A stretch of DNA of 38,308 nucleotides, from assembly GCA_910592005.1 (NCBI GenBank), contig CAJVPP010000258.1, positions 1-38,308 of the forward strand, read 5' to 3'. A program made the position numbers and the translations under genes. The notes beneath the pieces are model-generated. The model saw only the letters and a list, made by a program, of their open reading frames with translations, had not been told where the DNA came from and ran no database searches. Below are positions 12,149-23,660 of this stretch, piece after piece (position 1 is the stretch's first letter; each line of letters opens with the position of its first letter). This DNA is from Funneliformis mosseae (taxonomy: Eukaryota; Glomeromycota; Glomeromycetes; Glomerales; Glomeraceae).

Positions 12149-13759
12149 TTAATTTGATTGATTATTCATTGGAGGTTGTCTAAATCCGACAGAAGGATTA
12201 TAAGGCAATGGTGGAGGTCTTACCAATGCCATTGCTTGTATACCGGGATGGGGTCTTATCTGAGGTAATCCAATTCCGTGAAGATTGTTTATTTGTGTCT
12301 GTGTACTTTGCCTGAGATTTATTTTATTTATTTTTGATTTCAAGTTTAAAAAAAAAAAAAAAAAAAAAATTTTTTTTTTGTTAATCAAGCTATTCTCAAC
12401 TTCAAAAATACAAAAAATTAATCGATTCGTTCCTTATTTATTTAATTTTTTTTTTTCCTTACTTGTTTAGTTTAGCTTTTTGAATCTTAAAATGATTAGA
12501 TAAAACTTCAGACATAATCTGATTATAACAAGTATAATCATTAGGATTCGCCAAAACGTCTTTAAATCCTTTAGAGTTACAAACAGCTTCAAAATTTTCA
12601 GCCATAAATGAAAGGATAGGTTCTTTTAAATCTTCATATTTTGGTACTAAACGAAACATGATTTCTGCCGCATTATCTATAGTTAATTCTTCAAATATTC
12701 TGTTCTTTGCTCTTTGGCACAAATCCGTTAATAAATATCGATCTGCTATACAATAGATTTCTATCGTGAAAGAAATATTATTTTCTACGATGTTATTGTT
12801 GTTGGAAGTGGCCCAGTCGATATGATTTGTGTAAAGGTATGATAACATTTTTGCAAAAGATAATGGTTTATAATCTGATATATTAATTCGATGTTTAATT
12901 TGATACTTTAATTTTTCTTCCTTTGATTCAGAATCACTTTTCCTCTCATTCACATGATTAAAATCTTCATCAGATTCATCAGATACTAGAATCGTTTTAT
13001 TATCAACTTCACTTTGACGATCAACCGATGATTCAGCCCATATACCCGATAGAGCATTTTCAAAATATTTTGATCGTTGAATAAGTATTGAACTACAAGC
13101 ATAAAAATTTTCTCCCTGTACATTAAATTCCACATCAACAGGTTGAATATTGAATAAATGATTCTTCCATGCTTCTACCAGATTTTCTGGAAGTGGATCA
13201 AGTGAAACATTATTATTATATTGTTTATTATCTTTATATTCGAAATTATCAAATGTTACACTAATGATTAACTCTCCATTATAAATTGAGGTTCGTTCGA
13301 ATGCCTCCGGATAACCATAACCTAAAATAAAAAAAAATTTTATTTATTTATTTTATTTATTTATTTTATTTATTTATTTTATTTTTTACTTTTTTATTTT
13401 TACAAAATGATAATTTTAAACAAACCGTTTTCGATTTTAGTGTCAGGGGAGATGGATAACTCATTATTACTTGAAATTAAATTATAAGTTTGAAAATTTT
13501 TAATTTCCTTGACAAATAATTTAATAGAATATTTTGACCGTTTTCTCCAAGAAGTTTCATCTGGATTTGCCACTGGTAATATATATATTGAACAATATTC
13601 TTTATTATTCACCGGATTTTTATTTAATGGAACAAACCATAATTGCCATAACATATTATCTCCTGTACTAAATATGGGACTATATATATCTTCCTTTATT
13701 TCAAGTGAATTTGATATATTCATTTGGTAGGTTAATTGCGTTATTTTATTACCAGTCAT
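12149..13759 (-). CDS. MATH-BTB domain protein, likely Cullin-3 ligase adaptor
   Basis: I model three exons: 13759-13426, 13321-12463 and 12311-12149, with GT-AG introns of 104 and 151 bases. Together they give 451 aa plus TAA, in frame throughout. Residues 1 to about 135 look like a MATH (TRAF-like) domain, with WQLWFVP, CSIYILPVANPDE and a YGYPEAFERTSIYNGEL end. About 172-300 is a BTB/POZ domain beginning DVEFNVQGENFYACSSILI and continuing through LSYLYTNHIDW. It is interrupted by an acidic, Ser-rich insert (about 223-250). A BACK-like helical part follows, then a Pro/Asn/Gln-rich tail. In SPOP-type proteins, MATH binds substrates and BTB binds Cullin-3; that role here is inferred. Fungal MATH-BTB families are often expanded, so the exact orthologue is unclear. 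The stop at the end of exon 2 (TAA directly after Lys) would give a shorter 397-residue form if the last intron were retained. Confidence 0.85.
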
Positions 13760-13835
13760 TTTTCTTTTTTCTTTTCTTCGTTTTTTTTTAAAGGAAATTT
13801 AAAGAAAATTTGAAAGAAAATTTGGACTGATTACA

Positions 13836-13875
13836 CTTTTATAACCAATGGTCGTGTAACGCTTTAATATTTATA
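13836..13875 (-). promoter_or_regulatory. TATA and CCAAT-like elements of the MATH-BTB gene
   Basis: On the minus strand, TTATAAAAG (13,844-13,836) lies about 80 bases before the ATG, next to CCATTGG (13,851-13,845), whose complement carries CCAAT. A second TATA-like TATAAATA is at 13,875-13,868. Spacing suits a core promoter, but short AT-rich boxes are common by chance in this DNA. Confidence 0.4.
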
Positions 13876-16193
13876 GATTCTCACAGTCACAGTTTTTTTT
13901 TTTTTGCTGCGTCAATTAATTACCTCATGATTCACTTTTTTGGGGGGGAGAATACAAATTTTTTAAAAGAACAAATCCAAAAAAGGAACTTCAATAAATT
14001 TTATAACCTTTATTTCGGAATTTATTGAAGATTACAATTTCAAACTAAAGTAATGACAATGCTAATGGATTAATATTTATATAACCTAGTTGGCGAAACA
14101 AAGTTCCGAATGATCATCAAACAACATAAATTATAAAAACTTTTCTATATATTTGAACGCACGATCAATCGAAGATTTTCAATCGAAATCAAAGGTCAAG
14201 TGATTCATTTGTTAATTAATATTGTTATTTTACTTTGCTTTAGTATACTTGTCCTGAAATGATCATGTAATTTGTTCTCATGCAAAATTTTTTTTACTCT
14301 CAAGATTTTAATTTTTTTTTCGTTAAAGTTAATATACGTATCTAAATTTATTATTAACTGTAAAATGCTATAAAGTATTTGATGGTCAAATTATTACCCA
14401 AACATAGCGTATTCTTTGTCATCCATAAGCACATATTATTGTAACACAAGATTTTAATTTTACTTTTATTTTATTAAATTAACAACTTTTTAGATAGAAT
14501 AATAATCTAATCTCAGAAAAAAAAGGGTCGATGGGACATTTTAAGAAATGTACAAGAAAATCGCGTGTTTTAAAGAAACAACAATGAAATCTATTTTGTG
14601 AAAAAAATTTCTTTTATTTATATTTATATTTTTTTTTTTTTTGATACAGGAAATGTCTGAAACCCCGATTCCAGACATTTTCCGTAAGTGAGGTTCATGT
14701 AATGAATCATATGAGCAAAAGCACTCGTATGAATTTTTTTATTGATTTTCATATTCATTAAATTGAAATTATTGCTTTTCTGGGCGTAAAGGAGGAAAGG
14801 CATGGGGAATATACCTTCCTTCCTTATTTTATGGTAGATTATTCTGCGAAATAGTTTTTCAGCCGTATAAACAAGAGCTTCAACATAAATTTGATGGCAA
14901 AGTGGACGTGTACGAGTCAACGGAATGAGACTTTTAATAAATTTCTTTTTATTGAAAATATGTGAGAAGAACGAAGAGAACTGAAGGTATTTGATATATA
15001 AATAAGAAATATCTTTTTATTTTGATTGGTTTGCGCAGTTATTTATTTATCATTTGTGAAAAAGTCGCAATTTATTTATGAAAATCACTTTTATTCCATC
15101 AAACCAAAGAAAAGTAGAGGTTTATATAGCTTTTGACTGATGATACTTAAAAAAAGAATTTATTGATATTATTCATTCATTGTTCAAAGACTTTATCATT
15201 TGCTTTTTTGATTGAAAAGAAAAAAATAAGTATGTATAAATAAGTAAAATGTTTGGCAAAAGAATGTGAAAAACTTGAAATAATTTCACGTTAAATGAAA
15301 GTATTATTTGTTCTATTTGATATTTTGTCACGATTTTTTTTTTTTTTTAATCTTTCTTTATTAAATTCCCCCGATTTAAGAACATCTGATCAAAGTTTGG
15401 CGGATAAAATCTAATCTATTTTAATTGAGACGCCAATTATTATGATCATTCAAAAAGTTTCATAAAACTCTTTTTTTATTAATGAATTACCTTTTATATA
15501 ATAAATTATAATAAAATGCTCACAATGTCATTATAAAAAAAATATCAGAGAAAATATTATTAATAATTAACAAAAAAAAAATAATATTTTTATATTTAAG
15601 CGAGATGATATCCTTGTATATTAACGCAATCGACCTGAAATTTTGGCTTTTAATATGATTATAGGTTTACTTAATCAATCAATAAAATTTTAAAACTGAA
15701 AAAATCGATGTTTAATTATAACTGAAAGTTTGCATTCAATGAATTATATTTAATGCGGAATTTTTACTTGTAATATAAAATGTAATTTTAAACTTTGTAG
15801 ATGATTATTTCTATTTTAAGGTGACCGGTGACTTTACTTGTCCTTAAATTGAAATAGCGAGCGCGAACAATGAACTATGTAATGTGAATTCAACTACGAA
15901 CGAAATGCAAATAATTTCAGTACACGTAAGTCTAGAAAGAATATTTACGCGTATCGCGTGTATAAAAATTAACGCTTTACTGAGTGTATAATTAAAAGTT
16001 TTCTATTAAGATTCAGTTTGAACTTTATAATTATGTTTTAAATCGCCGGAGGATAAACCTTATAATTGAACTCGGAATTAATAAAGAGAATGTAAAATTT
16101 GGGCAAATCATTTACGCCGACCCAAACGTTGATCATCAGATCATCATGCATGTCATATAATTTGAAAAAAAAAAAAAAAAAAATATATCAATT
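13876..16193. other. long intergenic region upstream of the UNC-45-like gene
   Basis: No gene can be firmly supported. A minus-strand frame at 14,624-14,920 stays open for 98 codons with fairly balanced base use, but it has no upstream ATG, no known motif and ends in poly-Lys. Just before the UNC-45-like ATG are a poly-A run (16,164-16,183) and, further up, tataaaaa at 15,960-15,967 beside acgcgtatcgcgt, a possible promoter. Confidence 0.4.
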
Positions 16194-18119
16194 ATGGATT
16201 TAAGTGCGTCGGAAGAAGTTCAAGTTAGTCATCTTAATTCTATTCTTCGAAAAGTGAATTCCAAGGAAGAAAATTTTAACGAAACATTTGTCAAATCACC
16301 AGAATACCTTAAGCTCTTATCACAATTTGGTAGTAGTAACTCTCGTAAGATCACTTCATTATCATTATTAATATTAACAAAATTATTAGAAAATAATCAA
16401 TCAAGAGAATTAAAGGAAATCACAACGAAACAAATAGTAAAATGGATAAGCGAATCAACAAAGCAACAAGAAAAATTAAATGGTATTAAAGCGTTATCAG
16501 CGATATTTAATATCGGGAGAAATGATATAGGAAATTGTTGTTTAAATAAAGATGATGATGAAGGAGGAACCTTAAAAGATTTAATGGAATTTATTGAATA
16601 TGATAAAGAAGTGGTGCAAGAATCAATTGTAGAAATGTTATCAATAGCATGTTCACAAAAACAATGTAGAGATTTAATTAAATTAAATTGTCAAGAATAT
16701 TTAAGTAAATTAATGAAAAGTAAAAATTTAAAATTTAAAAGTTTAGCGGCTATTACATTAACAAAATTAATGCTGGATGATAAAATGGTTTTACCTGGTG
16801 AAGAGAATCAAGAAAAGAACGAAAAGATTGTTGGTGAAGGAGATGATGAAAATGAATTGGCAGGATTATTTCAAAATTTGGTATTAGATACAGGATCAGA
16901 TGTTGACGTTAGGACCAATGCTATTGAAGGATTGGCTTACGCTAGTTTAAAACCTACGGTTAAAGAAATGATTGCATATCATCCTACTTTACTAAAAGAA
17001 ATTTTTAAGCTCGTTAAAGAACATGAAAAATCAAATAATAATTTATTATATGGAGTGGCCGTGATATTATCAAACATCACATCATATAAGAGGAAGTTAA
17101 GTATAAATGATCAACATTTATTAAAATTACAGAAAATGGCTGATGGTGGAGTTAGGAAAGGTGAAAAACTTGAAGAACTTGAAACAAATCCTTTGGATGA
17201 GGATGAATACGTTGAGAATCGAATCAAACAGATAATGAAATTAGGAGTTATTCAATCTTTAATTTTATTATCAAGAAATCAAAGTCAAATCATACGTCAA
17301 TTAGTTTCAAAGAATTTTTTGAACCTAGCGACGGATCAGATGAATCGTGGTAAGATCGTACAACAAGGAGGGGTTAAAACTTTAATCCCTTTGGCCACTA
17401 AAGATGGTAATACAAAAGAAGGAATGAATTTCTCCACTCAAGCTTTAGCTAAAATTGCTATTACGATGGATCCAAATTTGGCATTTAGAGGTGAACGATC
17501 TTCGGATCTTGTTCGTCCTTTGCTCAATTTATGTCAAGGAGATGATGAATTAAGTCAATTCGAATCGTTGATGGCGTTAACTAATTTAGGTAGTGTGGAT
17601 AATGATATTAGGATGCGAATTTATGATTCAAAGGGAATTCCAATCATTGAGAATTTACAATTTTCAGAAAATACCTTGGTACGTAGAGCGGCAACAGAGT
17701 GTTTATGTAATATGATGTTTTGTGAACCCGTATTTGAATTGTATAGTAATGTTAATAAAATTACTATTCTGGTTGCTTTATCTGATGTTGATGATTTTGA
17801 AACGAGAAGAGCTGCTTCGGGTGCTCTGGCCATTCTCTCAACCGATCCTAATGTTTGTAAAATGATTTTGGATCGACCAAATGGAATTCAAATCCTTAAA
17901 GATTTATTTAATGAAAACTCTCCTGAAATTCAACATAGGGCTATTGAATGTTTTAAAAATATTGTCAGTTCGGATAAAGACAAGGCGGAATTATTGGTTA
18001 AAGCTGAAGTGCACAAACGTATGTTAGAATTGGTTAAAGAAAGTAAGGTGGAATCGGTGGTAGTCACGTGCGCGGAAACATTAAAAATTCTCGCCAACTA
18101 CGATTTATTAAAAATTTAA
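16194..18119 (+). CDS. UNC-45/She4/Cro1-type myosin chaperone
   Basis: This is a single-exon gene of 641 aa starting at an ATG just after a poly-A run. UNC-45 family proteins fold myosin motor domains and act in cytokinesis, polarity and endocytosis. The protein is built of armadillo-type helical repeats throughout. Clear family stretches are the central GMNFSTQALAKIAITMDPN part with the following FRGERSSDLVRPLLNL, then LMALTNLGSVDNDIR (from about residue 460), LVRRAATECLCNMMF (about 494-508) and RRAASGALAILSTDP. As in other fungi, there is no N-terminal TPR domain. The length is somewhat below yeast She4 and fission yeast Rng3, which are over 700 aa. Acidic loops (about 120-125 and 205-225) interrupt the repeats. 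The absence of introns contrasts with its neighbours. A polyadenylation-like aataaa follows at about 18,152. Confidence 0.88.
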   Translation: MDLSASEEVQVSHLNSILRKVNSKEENFNETFVKSPEYLKLLSQFGSSNSRKITSLSLLILTKLLENNQSRELKEITTKQIVKWISESTKQQEKLNGIKALSAIFNIGRNDIGNCCLNKDDDEGGTLKDLMEFIEYDKEVVQESIVEMLSIACSQKQCRDLIKLNCQEYLSKLMKSKNLKFKSLAAITLTKLMLDDKMVLPGEENQEKNEKIVGEGDDENELAGLFQNLVLDTGSDVDVRTNAIEGLAYASLKPTVKEMIAYHPTLLKEIFKLVKEHEKSNNNLLYGVAVILSNITSYKRKLSINDQHLLKLQKMADGGVRKGEKLEELETNPLDEDEYVENRIKQIMKLGVIQSLILLSRNQSQIIRQLVSKNFLNLATDQMNRGKIVQQGGVKTLIPLATKDGNTKEGMNFSTQALAKIAITMDPNLAFRGERSSDLVRPLLNLCQGDDELSQFESLMALTNLGSVDNDIRMRIYDSKGIPIIENLQFSENTLVRRAATECLCNMMFCEPVFELYSNVNKITILVALSDVDDFETRRAASGALAILSTDPNVCKMILDRPNGIQILKDLFNENSPEIQHRAIECFKNIVSSDKDKAELLVKAEVHKRMLELVKESKVESVVVTCAETLKILANYDLLKI

Positions 18120-18884
18120 TCTTTGTAATTTTTTAAACGAACAAATTTTACAATAAAACAATTTTATTATTTAACTTGAAATTTATAAAGCCGATAGTTT
18201 TTTTTTTTTTTTTGCGCGCGCGAATAGGATCATATGCGTCCCTTATTAGTAAATTTTGATTTATATGTTTCAATATGATTTGTTTTTTAGCAAATTTAAC
18301 ATTAACTCCAAAAAAAAAAAAAGATTTTTTTTTTTTTGCTCCTTTCTACTGCATCTATACCCGCAATTTTATTTCAGAAGAACTTTGACGATAGCAAAAT
18401 ACAATTAATTATAAAGAACTCTCATCAAATCAAAAGTTTTGGCTCCATATCTTCGTAAATCAATAATATGATTGATTTTAAATTGCATAAAAACGCGTTT
18501 TATTATTAAAACATTTTAATAAATTTTATGTCACGTATTAATTTATTTAACGTGATCTTAATTTTAGTTCGTTGAAAAGTACATTTTCACATCAGAGATT
18601 AATTAATTAAATCGACGATTTGAGAAAAGGAGAGAAATGAAAAAACCGAAACCGGTTCGGGAAAAAAACACTGTTGCGAATACATTAATTTGAAAAAGAT
18701 GCTGTTATGAAATGTTGTAGAAATAATTTGTCGTAAATGTCTATTTTTAAATTGTTGAGCTTTTAATTTAACACGGCTGAAATTGACATGATGTCATACT
18801 TTTTCGTATTTTTGTGAAATTCTTGGCTGCTAAATCAGTAAAATAGCGTTATTTAAAAATTATCGATATCTTAAAAAATTTCTT
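18120..18884. other. intergenic region between convergent genes
   Basis: The UNC-45-like and Myb genes converge here, so this should hold both 3' UTRs. It contains poly-T and poly-A runs and a short gcgcgcgcg at 18,214-18,222. No coding region is seen. Confidence 0.4.
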
Positions 18885-19821
18885 TTATGAAATTTCTTTG
18901 TACCTTGCATTTTTAATTGCTAAATCAGCAAGTTGGTCCAATGCCGTGCCGTGGTAAAAAGTTTTTTCCGGTAACGATACAGGCGTATAGGTTGATGTCA
19001 ATAGGGAAACTTGTTCTTGAGTCATTGAAAGTTCAAAGAAAGTCGAACCATTTGAGCAAGCGTTCCAAGCCAGAGTTTTAGGAATATCTATATGATTTCT
19101 GTAATAATCCGTTTGTTGCTCGGTGTCTTTATGATGATCAAATTGATCAAATGATATTTTCACTTTGCCCGGCTTTTTAAACTGCGCTATTTCTATAAAA
19201 TTTTTAATCAACGTGATAATATTAATAAATTACCTTTTCTTATTCTAATCGAAAATGAAATTAATTAATTTTAATTACCGTATTTTGAAACTTTAAAAGA
19301 ATTAATTGCTTTAATTCGCTTTCTTGACCTTGGAGAACAACATGAACTATTTTCTGAGTCAGAAACCATTCGATCACGTTTTTTTGACAAGGAAGAATAA
19401 TAACGATTTTTGATTAGATTGGCTGGTCGTCGTAACAATTGGCTCATCATTGCCCATTTTGTTCCCATTTCAGAGTAGTAGGTCAATATTTGTTCGTCTT
19501 CTTCGGGAGTTAGGGGTCCGTAAATTACTTTAATCGTGTAATTAAATAAATGCAAGAAATTTAATTACTATGCAGAAATTCGATCGAAAGGAAACCGAGT
19601 TTCTCTTACATTCTGGGTTGAGATGATTATGCCACCTTTTAATTTAGGAAGATGCACGAAATTAATACAATTCGGTGAATGGAGGAGGCATGGATTAAAT
19701 TTTAAAAATAAAGATACCGTTCTCGACATTGTTTTCCATCTCTTATTCCGTGTCTGATTCCAATTAACTTCCAATGTTTCACACCCAATTCTGCTACAAT
19801 CGCCAATAATCGCTCATCCTC
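18885..19821 (-). CDS. two-repeat Myb/SANT DNA-binding protein, 5' end missing
   Basis: Four exons join in frame at GT-AG sites: 19821-19718, 19635-19610 (only 26 bases), 19527-19279 and 19192-18885, giving 228 codons plus TAA. The first Myb repeat starts EDERLLAIVAELGVKHWKLI and continues GIRDGKQCRERWHNHLNPE. The second begins GPLTPEEDEQILTYYSEMG and ends LIKNRYYSSLSKK. These match R2R3-like repeats, including the KQCRERWHNHL recognition helix. A Ser/Arg-rich basic stretch (CSPRSRKR) may be a nuclear signal. The C-terminal part has no known domain. The exon with the initiator Met and the first Trp of repeat 1 is not certain: a candidate at about 19,882-19,900 reads SLWWIE before a GTAATG donor, but it overlaps LINE sequence. 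The gene is therefore either 5'-truncated or has a LINE in its 5' region. Confidence 0.78.
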
Positions 19822-19864
19822 CTGTAAAAGAAAAAAAAAAACGCTGTCATCGCTTTTTCTATCA

Positions 19865-22366
19865 CACTATTTTTACAACATTACCTCTATCCACCAAAGA
19901 CTTATTCAAAATCAACTTATTAGACCTTACATTCAAAATTTATATCAGACAACTGCAAACCCAGGAATGGTTATACATCAATCCTCTGGTACGTTGGTCA
20001 TACAATACCCAAAGGTTTAAAGATGACTGGCTCCTGGCTCTGCTTAGTATCCTTAACAAACTAAACATTAATCTTAGCGTTCCGTTAAGCTCAAATAATC
20101 TGATATCTGGAGGTACCACCCCGATTTCAGACCTCATCACGTCTATCTATAGAAATCACGTCTAAGATCTCAGAAAATGCTCAGTTCTTTATGCTGAACA
20201 GTTAGTCAATTGTGCTGGTAATTACATGTTCTCTTACAAAGACCTTATTCACATTACGCACCAACATACAAGGTTCGTTAGAACCCCAAATGGTTTACTA
20301 TCATGAAACATTACTTATAACCATCACCAGATAGATTCATTACCAGAATATTTCTGCATAACCTAATGTATGACTACACACTGAAGCAACAACATCTTAC
20401 TCCTGGTTATAGATTGTACGTGGTGGGTTGGATATTCAATCTCAATAGTTTTGTCATTGGATGCATTACCCATGCTGACTAAAATACTTTGCATCTTATA
20501 CATTATAATTTTGAAAAAGCAACCGATCACAGTACTAAATTGATCCCATGTTTCCGCTGTTTCCTGCATAATCAAAATGCACCTCTAACAAACAGATCAT
20601 GCTGCTGAGTCAGTATCCCTCGTGTATATTGTGCAGCCTTTCACAATATTTATTATGAAAGTTTCAGTTTCATAGCGCTATCCGTTGATGCTCTGAATGA
20701 ACTAGCTTTGACTTGTGCATTGCATCCTCTCAGCCCCATATCTTAAATGTACTGCCCTCTGTTCCTCTCCCTATATATAGCTCTTGTATAGATAGATTTA
20801 TTCCTTCTCCTCACAAAGAAAAACTACTAACACTTTCCTCTAATTTTGTTTCTGCTACTGAGTTAGAATTTTACACTGACGGATCTCTTAAAGACGTCAG
20901 TCTCCCTTCAATCAAAATGGGGATTGCTTGGTTACAATCCTACCAAAATTCGCCTATGGCTTCCTTTAGCATTGCTTTAGCCTTCAGCTTTCCGTTATCA
21001 TCAATACCTGAATTTGCAGCCCTCTTTATAGCACTCCTGATTGCTCTTCCAAATTGCAAAGTCAGAGTCTATACTGACTCAGCTATTATCATATCACAGT
21101 TCAACAAATTTAGTTTCCTTAAGAAATAGTCTCCCACCTTCAGACCTTTTCTGAAAATCAACAATTTTGTATATTGGTCTTGTCTTTTCAAAGTAATCTC
21201 TGTGCACAACCTTGACATCTATTTAATAAAAGTCAAAGTACATTCAAACAATCTTTTAAACAACAAGGTAGACGCTATGGTAAAAGACGCTCTCACTCTT
21301 TTCATTTTACACCTTAATACGATGGTTACTCCACAAAGCTTCTTTAATTATAACAACCAGCTTATTCTTCTTCCAGTTAGACAATTTGTAAAGGACATCT
21401 TCCGATACAAGCATCTTCAGCAAATTTTATCCTTGCATGTAATCAACAAATATCACTCTTTCTTCAAAATCAATTAGTTCATTACCTCTTTCTGCTTCAA
21501 TAATAATATCGCTATCAATCACACATCATATGTAGCCTCTAGTACAAGAATGAAAAAATTCCAATGGTTGCTGGAAATGCTTCTTACAGTTGAAATTCTG
21601 AAAATTAGACATCCGTCCTTTTTCCCGCCCTCAGCTCTATGCTCCTGATGTGAGGCTGCGAACGAGAACTTCTTCTATATATAGACCTGTCTGATGATCG
21701 ACTATTAAATGAAACTGCTCATTCAACGAGTTAAAAACTACCTTAGAGTCATTACTAATGTACATTCGAATGATATTGATAATTTTAATTGGTGGAACCT
21801 CTCAACATCCTTTTTCTTTGTGGTTCTCATTAAAGGCATTGTTCCTACTTCCCTCTTTAAATTTATTCATAAAAACCTTTCACACATGCCTACAGCTTTA
21901 GCTGCATGTTTATCCCTCATACACTTCATTTATGAAGAATCACAACATTTTTGGATTGAAAGGTGTATCCATCAATCTGCCATCGAGAAAGCTGTCAACA
22001 TTAACCTTCAAGATATAAAGGACAATTTCACCTCTTTAGGTTTTGATCTTCCTCGTGATATTCTTACCAATAATAATAACGTTGATCTAATAAACATCAT
22101 AGTGCAACTAGAATCCCACTGGACGAATTTTTGATGCAGTAGTGACTAAGCCTTCTCCTGTTTTTTTTCGATTAAATACTCAGAAGTGATAGTTTTAGCT
22201 TAGGTTAGAATTGATCTGGGAGAGTGCAGAATCAGTCTTCTATAGTCTAATTTTGCTTTTCTGTATGAGATTTTTACTTTTTCTTCTTGATTTGTATTTT
22301 ACTCTATATCATACTTTTATCATAATAAAGATTATGTGAAACTACCGCACTTTAAAAAAAAAAAAA
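19865..22366 (+). mobile_element. 5'-truncated LINE (non-LTR retrotransposon) with RNase H domain
   Basis: The element lacks a recognisable endonuclease and reverse transcriptase, has an RNase H region and ends with an aataaa (22,324-22,329) and a poly-A tail (22,354-22,365). That is the structure of a 5'-truncated LINE inserted by target-primed reverse transcription. Upstream of the RNase H, a shifted frame reads LFKINLLDLTFKIYI and WLLALLSILNKLNINLSVPL, typical of the connecting region in fungal LINEs. The left boundary is approximate and abuts the Myb gene on the opposite strand. No target duplication could be identified with confidence. Confidence 0.75.
20713..22134 (+). pseudogene. LINE ORF2 C-terminal part: RNase H and downstream region
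   Basis: One frame runs from 20,713 to 22,134 without any shift, broken only by TAG, TGA and TAA codons (for example at 21,127 and 21,475). RNase H degrades the RNA strand of RNA-DNA hybrids. The acidic residues D-E-D-D are all visible: in FYTDGS, SSIPEFAAL, VYTDSAI and NNKVDAMVKDA. After it come a degraded cysteine-containing tail (SALCS-stop-C...) and a 141-codon open segment at 21,709-22,134. The copy is dead but recent enough to keep the frame. Confidence 0.75.
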
Positions 22367-23165
22367 TATTTAATATAAATAATAATATAATAAACAATTA
22401 TTAATTTATTTAATCAACTTTGTTATTTCTAATTTAACAATAATAAATTATTCAAGAAGAATGATTGGTTAACATGAATTTTTATCAGTTAAGATCGGAT
22501 CAGTTCAACTTGTTGACCTGACCTGACATCAACCTAAAAATCTATTGATCCAACCTAAATTTTCAGATCAGTTCAGGTCAGGTAAACAGATCGACCTAAT
22601 CTGATTCAGAGCTCTAGCCACAATCTTATTTAATATTTTTCTGCTATCTTTTTTAGTATAGTGCAGATCATCTATAAATAGAAATAAAATTGACTGATTT
22701 TAAAATCCTAAAACTTTTGTTTTATATGCTATAAAGAAAAGTTTATTCACAATAATTATAGAGTGAACAATGAAGAATAAAAGTTATAATTTCAAGTATT
22801 TAATTGATTAGAAAGTTTTTGAGTTTTAGGCGATTGAAAATTATGATTTTCTTATAAAGTGTTCAAATTTCAGATATTGATCTTATTATATGGCATTGAC
22901 TTTACCCAATAAAATTTAATTACGTGAAAATTACCTAATGAAATATATGTAATACGATATAATACAAATCAATTAGTCAATTTTTTTTTAAAAAAATTTT
23001 CTTCTTCAAGCATGCCCTGACTTACAAAAAAAAAGCTGCAGTAAAAAACAAAAATCGCAATAAGAAATGAAAATTTAGCACAAAAACTAAGTAGGTTTAT
23101 TAAATTATTTAATGTATTTATAAGAAAAGATACATTTATTTAAATTAATATTTATTTTTTAGAGC
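22367..23165. other. AT-rich DNA with a possible hAT-like end
   Basis: No gene is seen. Bases 22,490-22,616 are rich in gatcagttcaggtcaggt-type motifs. Read on the minus strand from 22,616, they start TAGAGCTCTGAATCAG, like the hAT-like termini at 30,080 and 37,021. The matching left end was not found. Confidence 0.4.
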
Positions 23166-23660
23166 TGAGAATAATGCAGAAATGAACATATTAGAAGAAT
23201 AATTAAAGATGGATTTGGATAATACTTTTAGCGAAAGAGATTAGAAAAATGATGAGATAAGTGATTGGGAAAATGATATTGATTTAGAAGCGGAATAAGA
23301 TATATAGAATAGACTTTTGAAGGTGGATTTTAGATTGAAGTAGAGACTGGATGCCAAATTAGAAAAAGAAAAATGCAGTTCTTATAAAGTAAGTAAAATA
23401 CCAAAGTCAACTTATTATAACAAATAGGAACCTAGTAGCTCATAGACAAAAGTAGCAAAGGAAACCCAAAAGTTAGAGAGATTTTTTAGCCAGCAAGATG
23501 GATCAATGCAAGAAAGTTTTCAAGATATTTTATCAGATAAAGAAGAAGTTTCTGTGTTTATCTGGTTATTAGAAGATATGGTTTTAAATTTAGAGAGAGA
23601 TTTAAAAAAAAATTTTAACAGAATGTTAGCAAAAGAATATATATTGTATGCATTATGAGA
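23166..23660 (+). pseudogene. decayed transposase-associated ORF (Glomeromycotina family)
   Basis: A single frame holds for nearly 500 bases and is rich in charged residues. It includes NRLLKVDFRLK, RLDAKLEKEKCSSYKVSKIP and PKSTYYNK, then an LERFFSQQDGSMQESFQD segment. This resembles the N-terminal part of DDE-type transposase-like proteins I associate with Rhizophagus, but I cannot name the superfamily. About seven TAA/TAG codons and a TGA interrupt it, each where Gln or Arg would fit, with no frameshift seen. No downstream catalytic domain could be traced past 23,660. Confidence 0.5.

Noticed and set aside
14624..14920. 98-codon minus-strand frame
   Set aside because: It starts at TTG, has no in-frame ATG until well inside, matches no family I know and ends in poly-Lys. 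It is kept only as a note under the intergenic entry.
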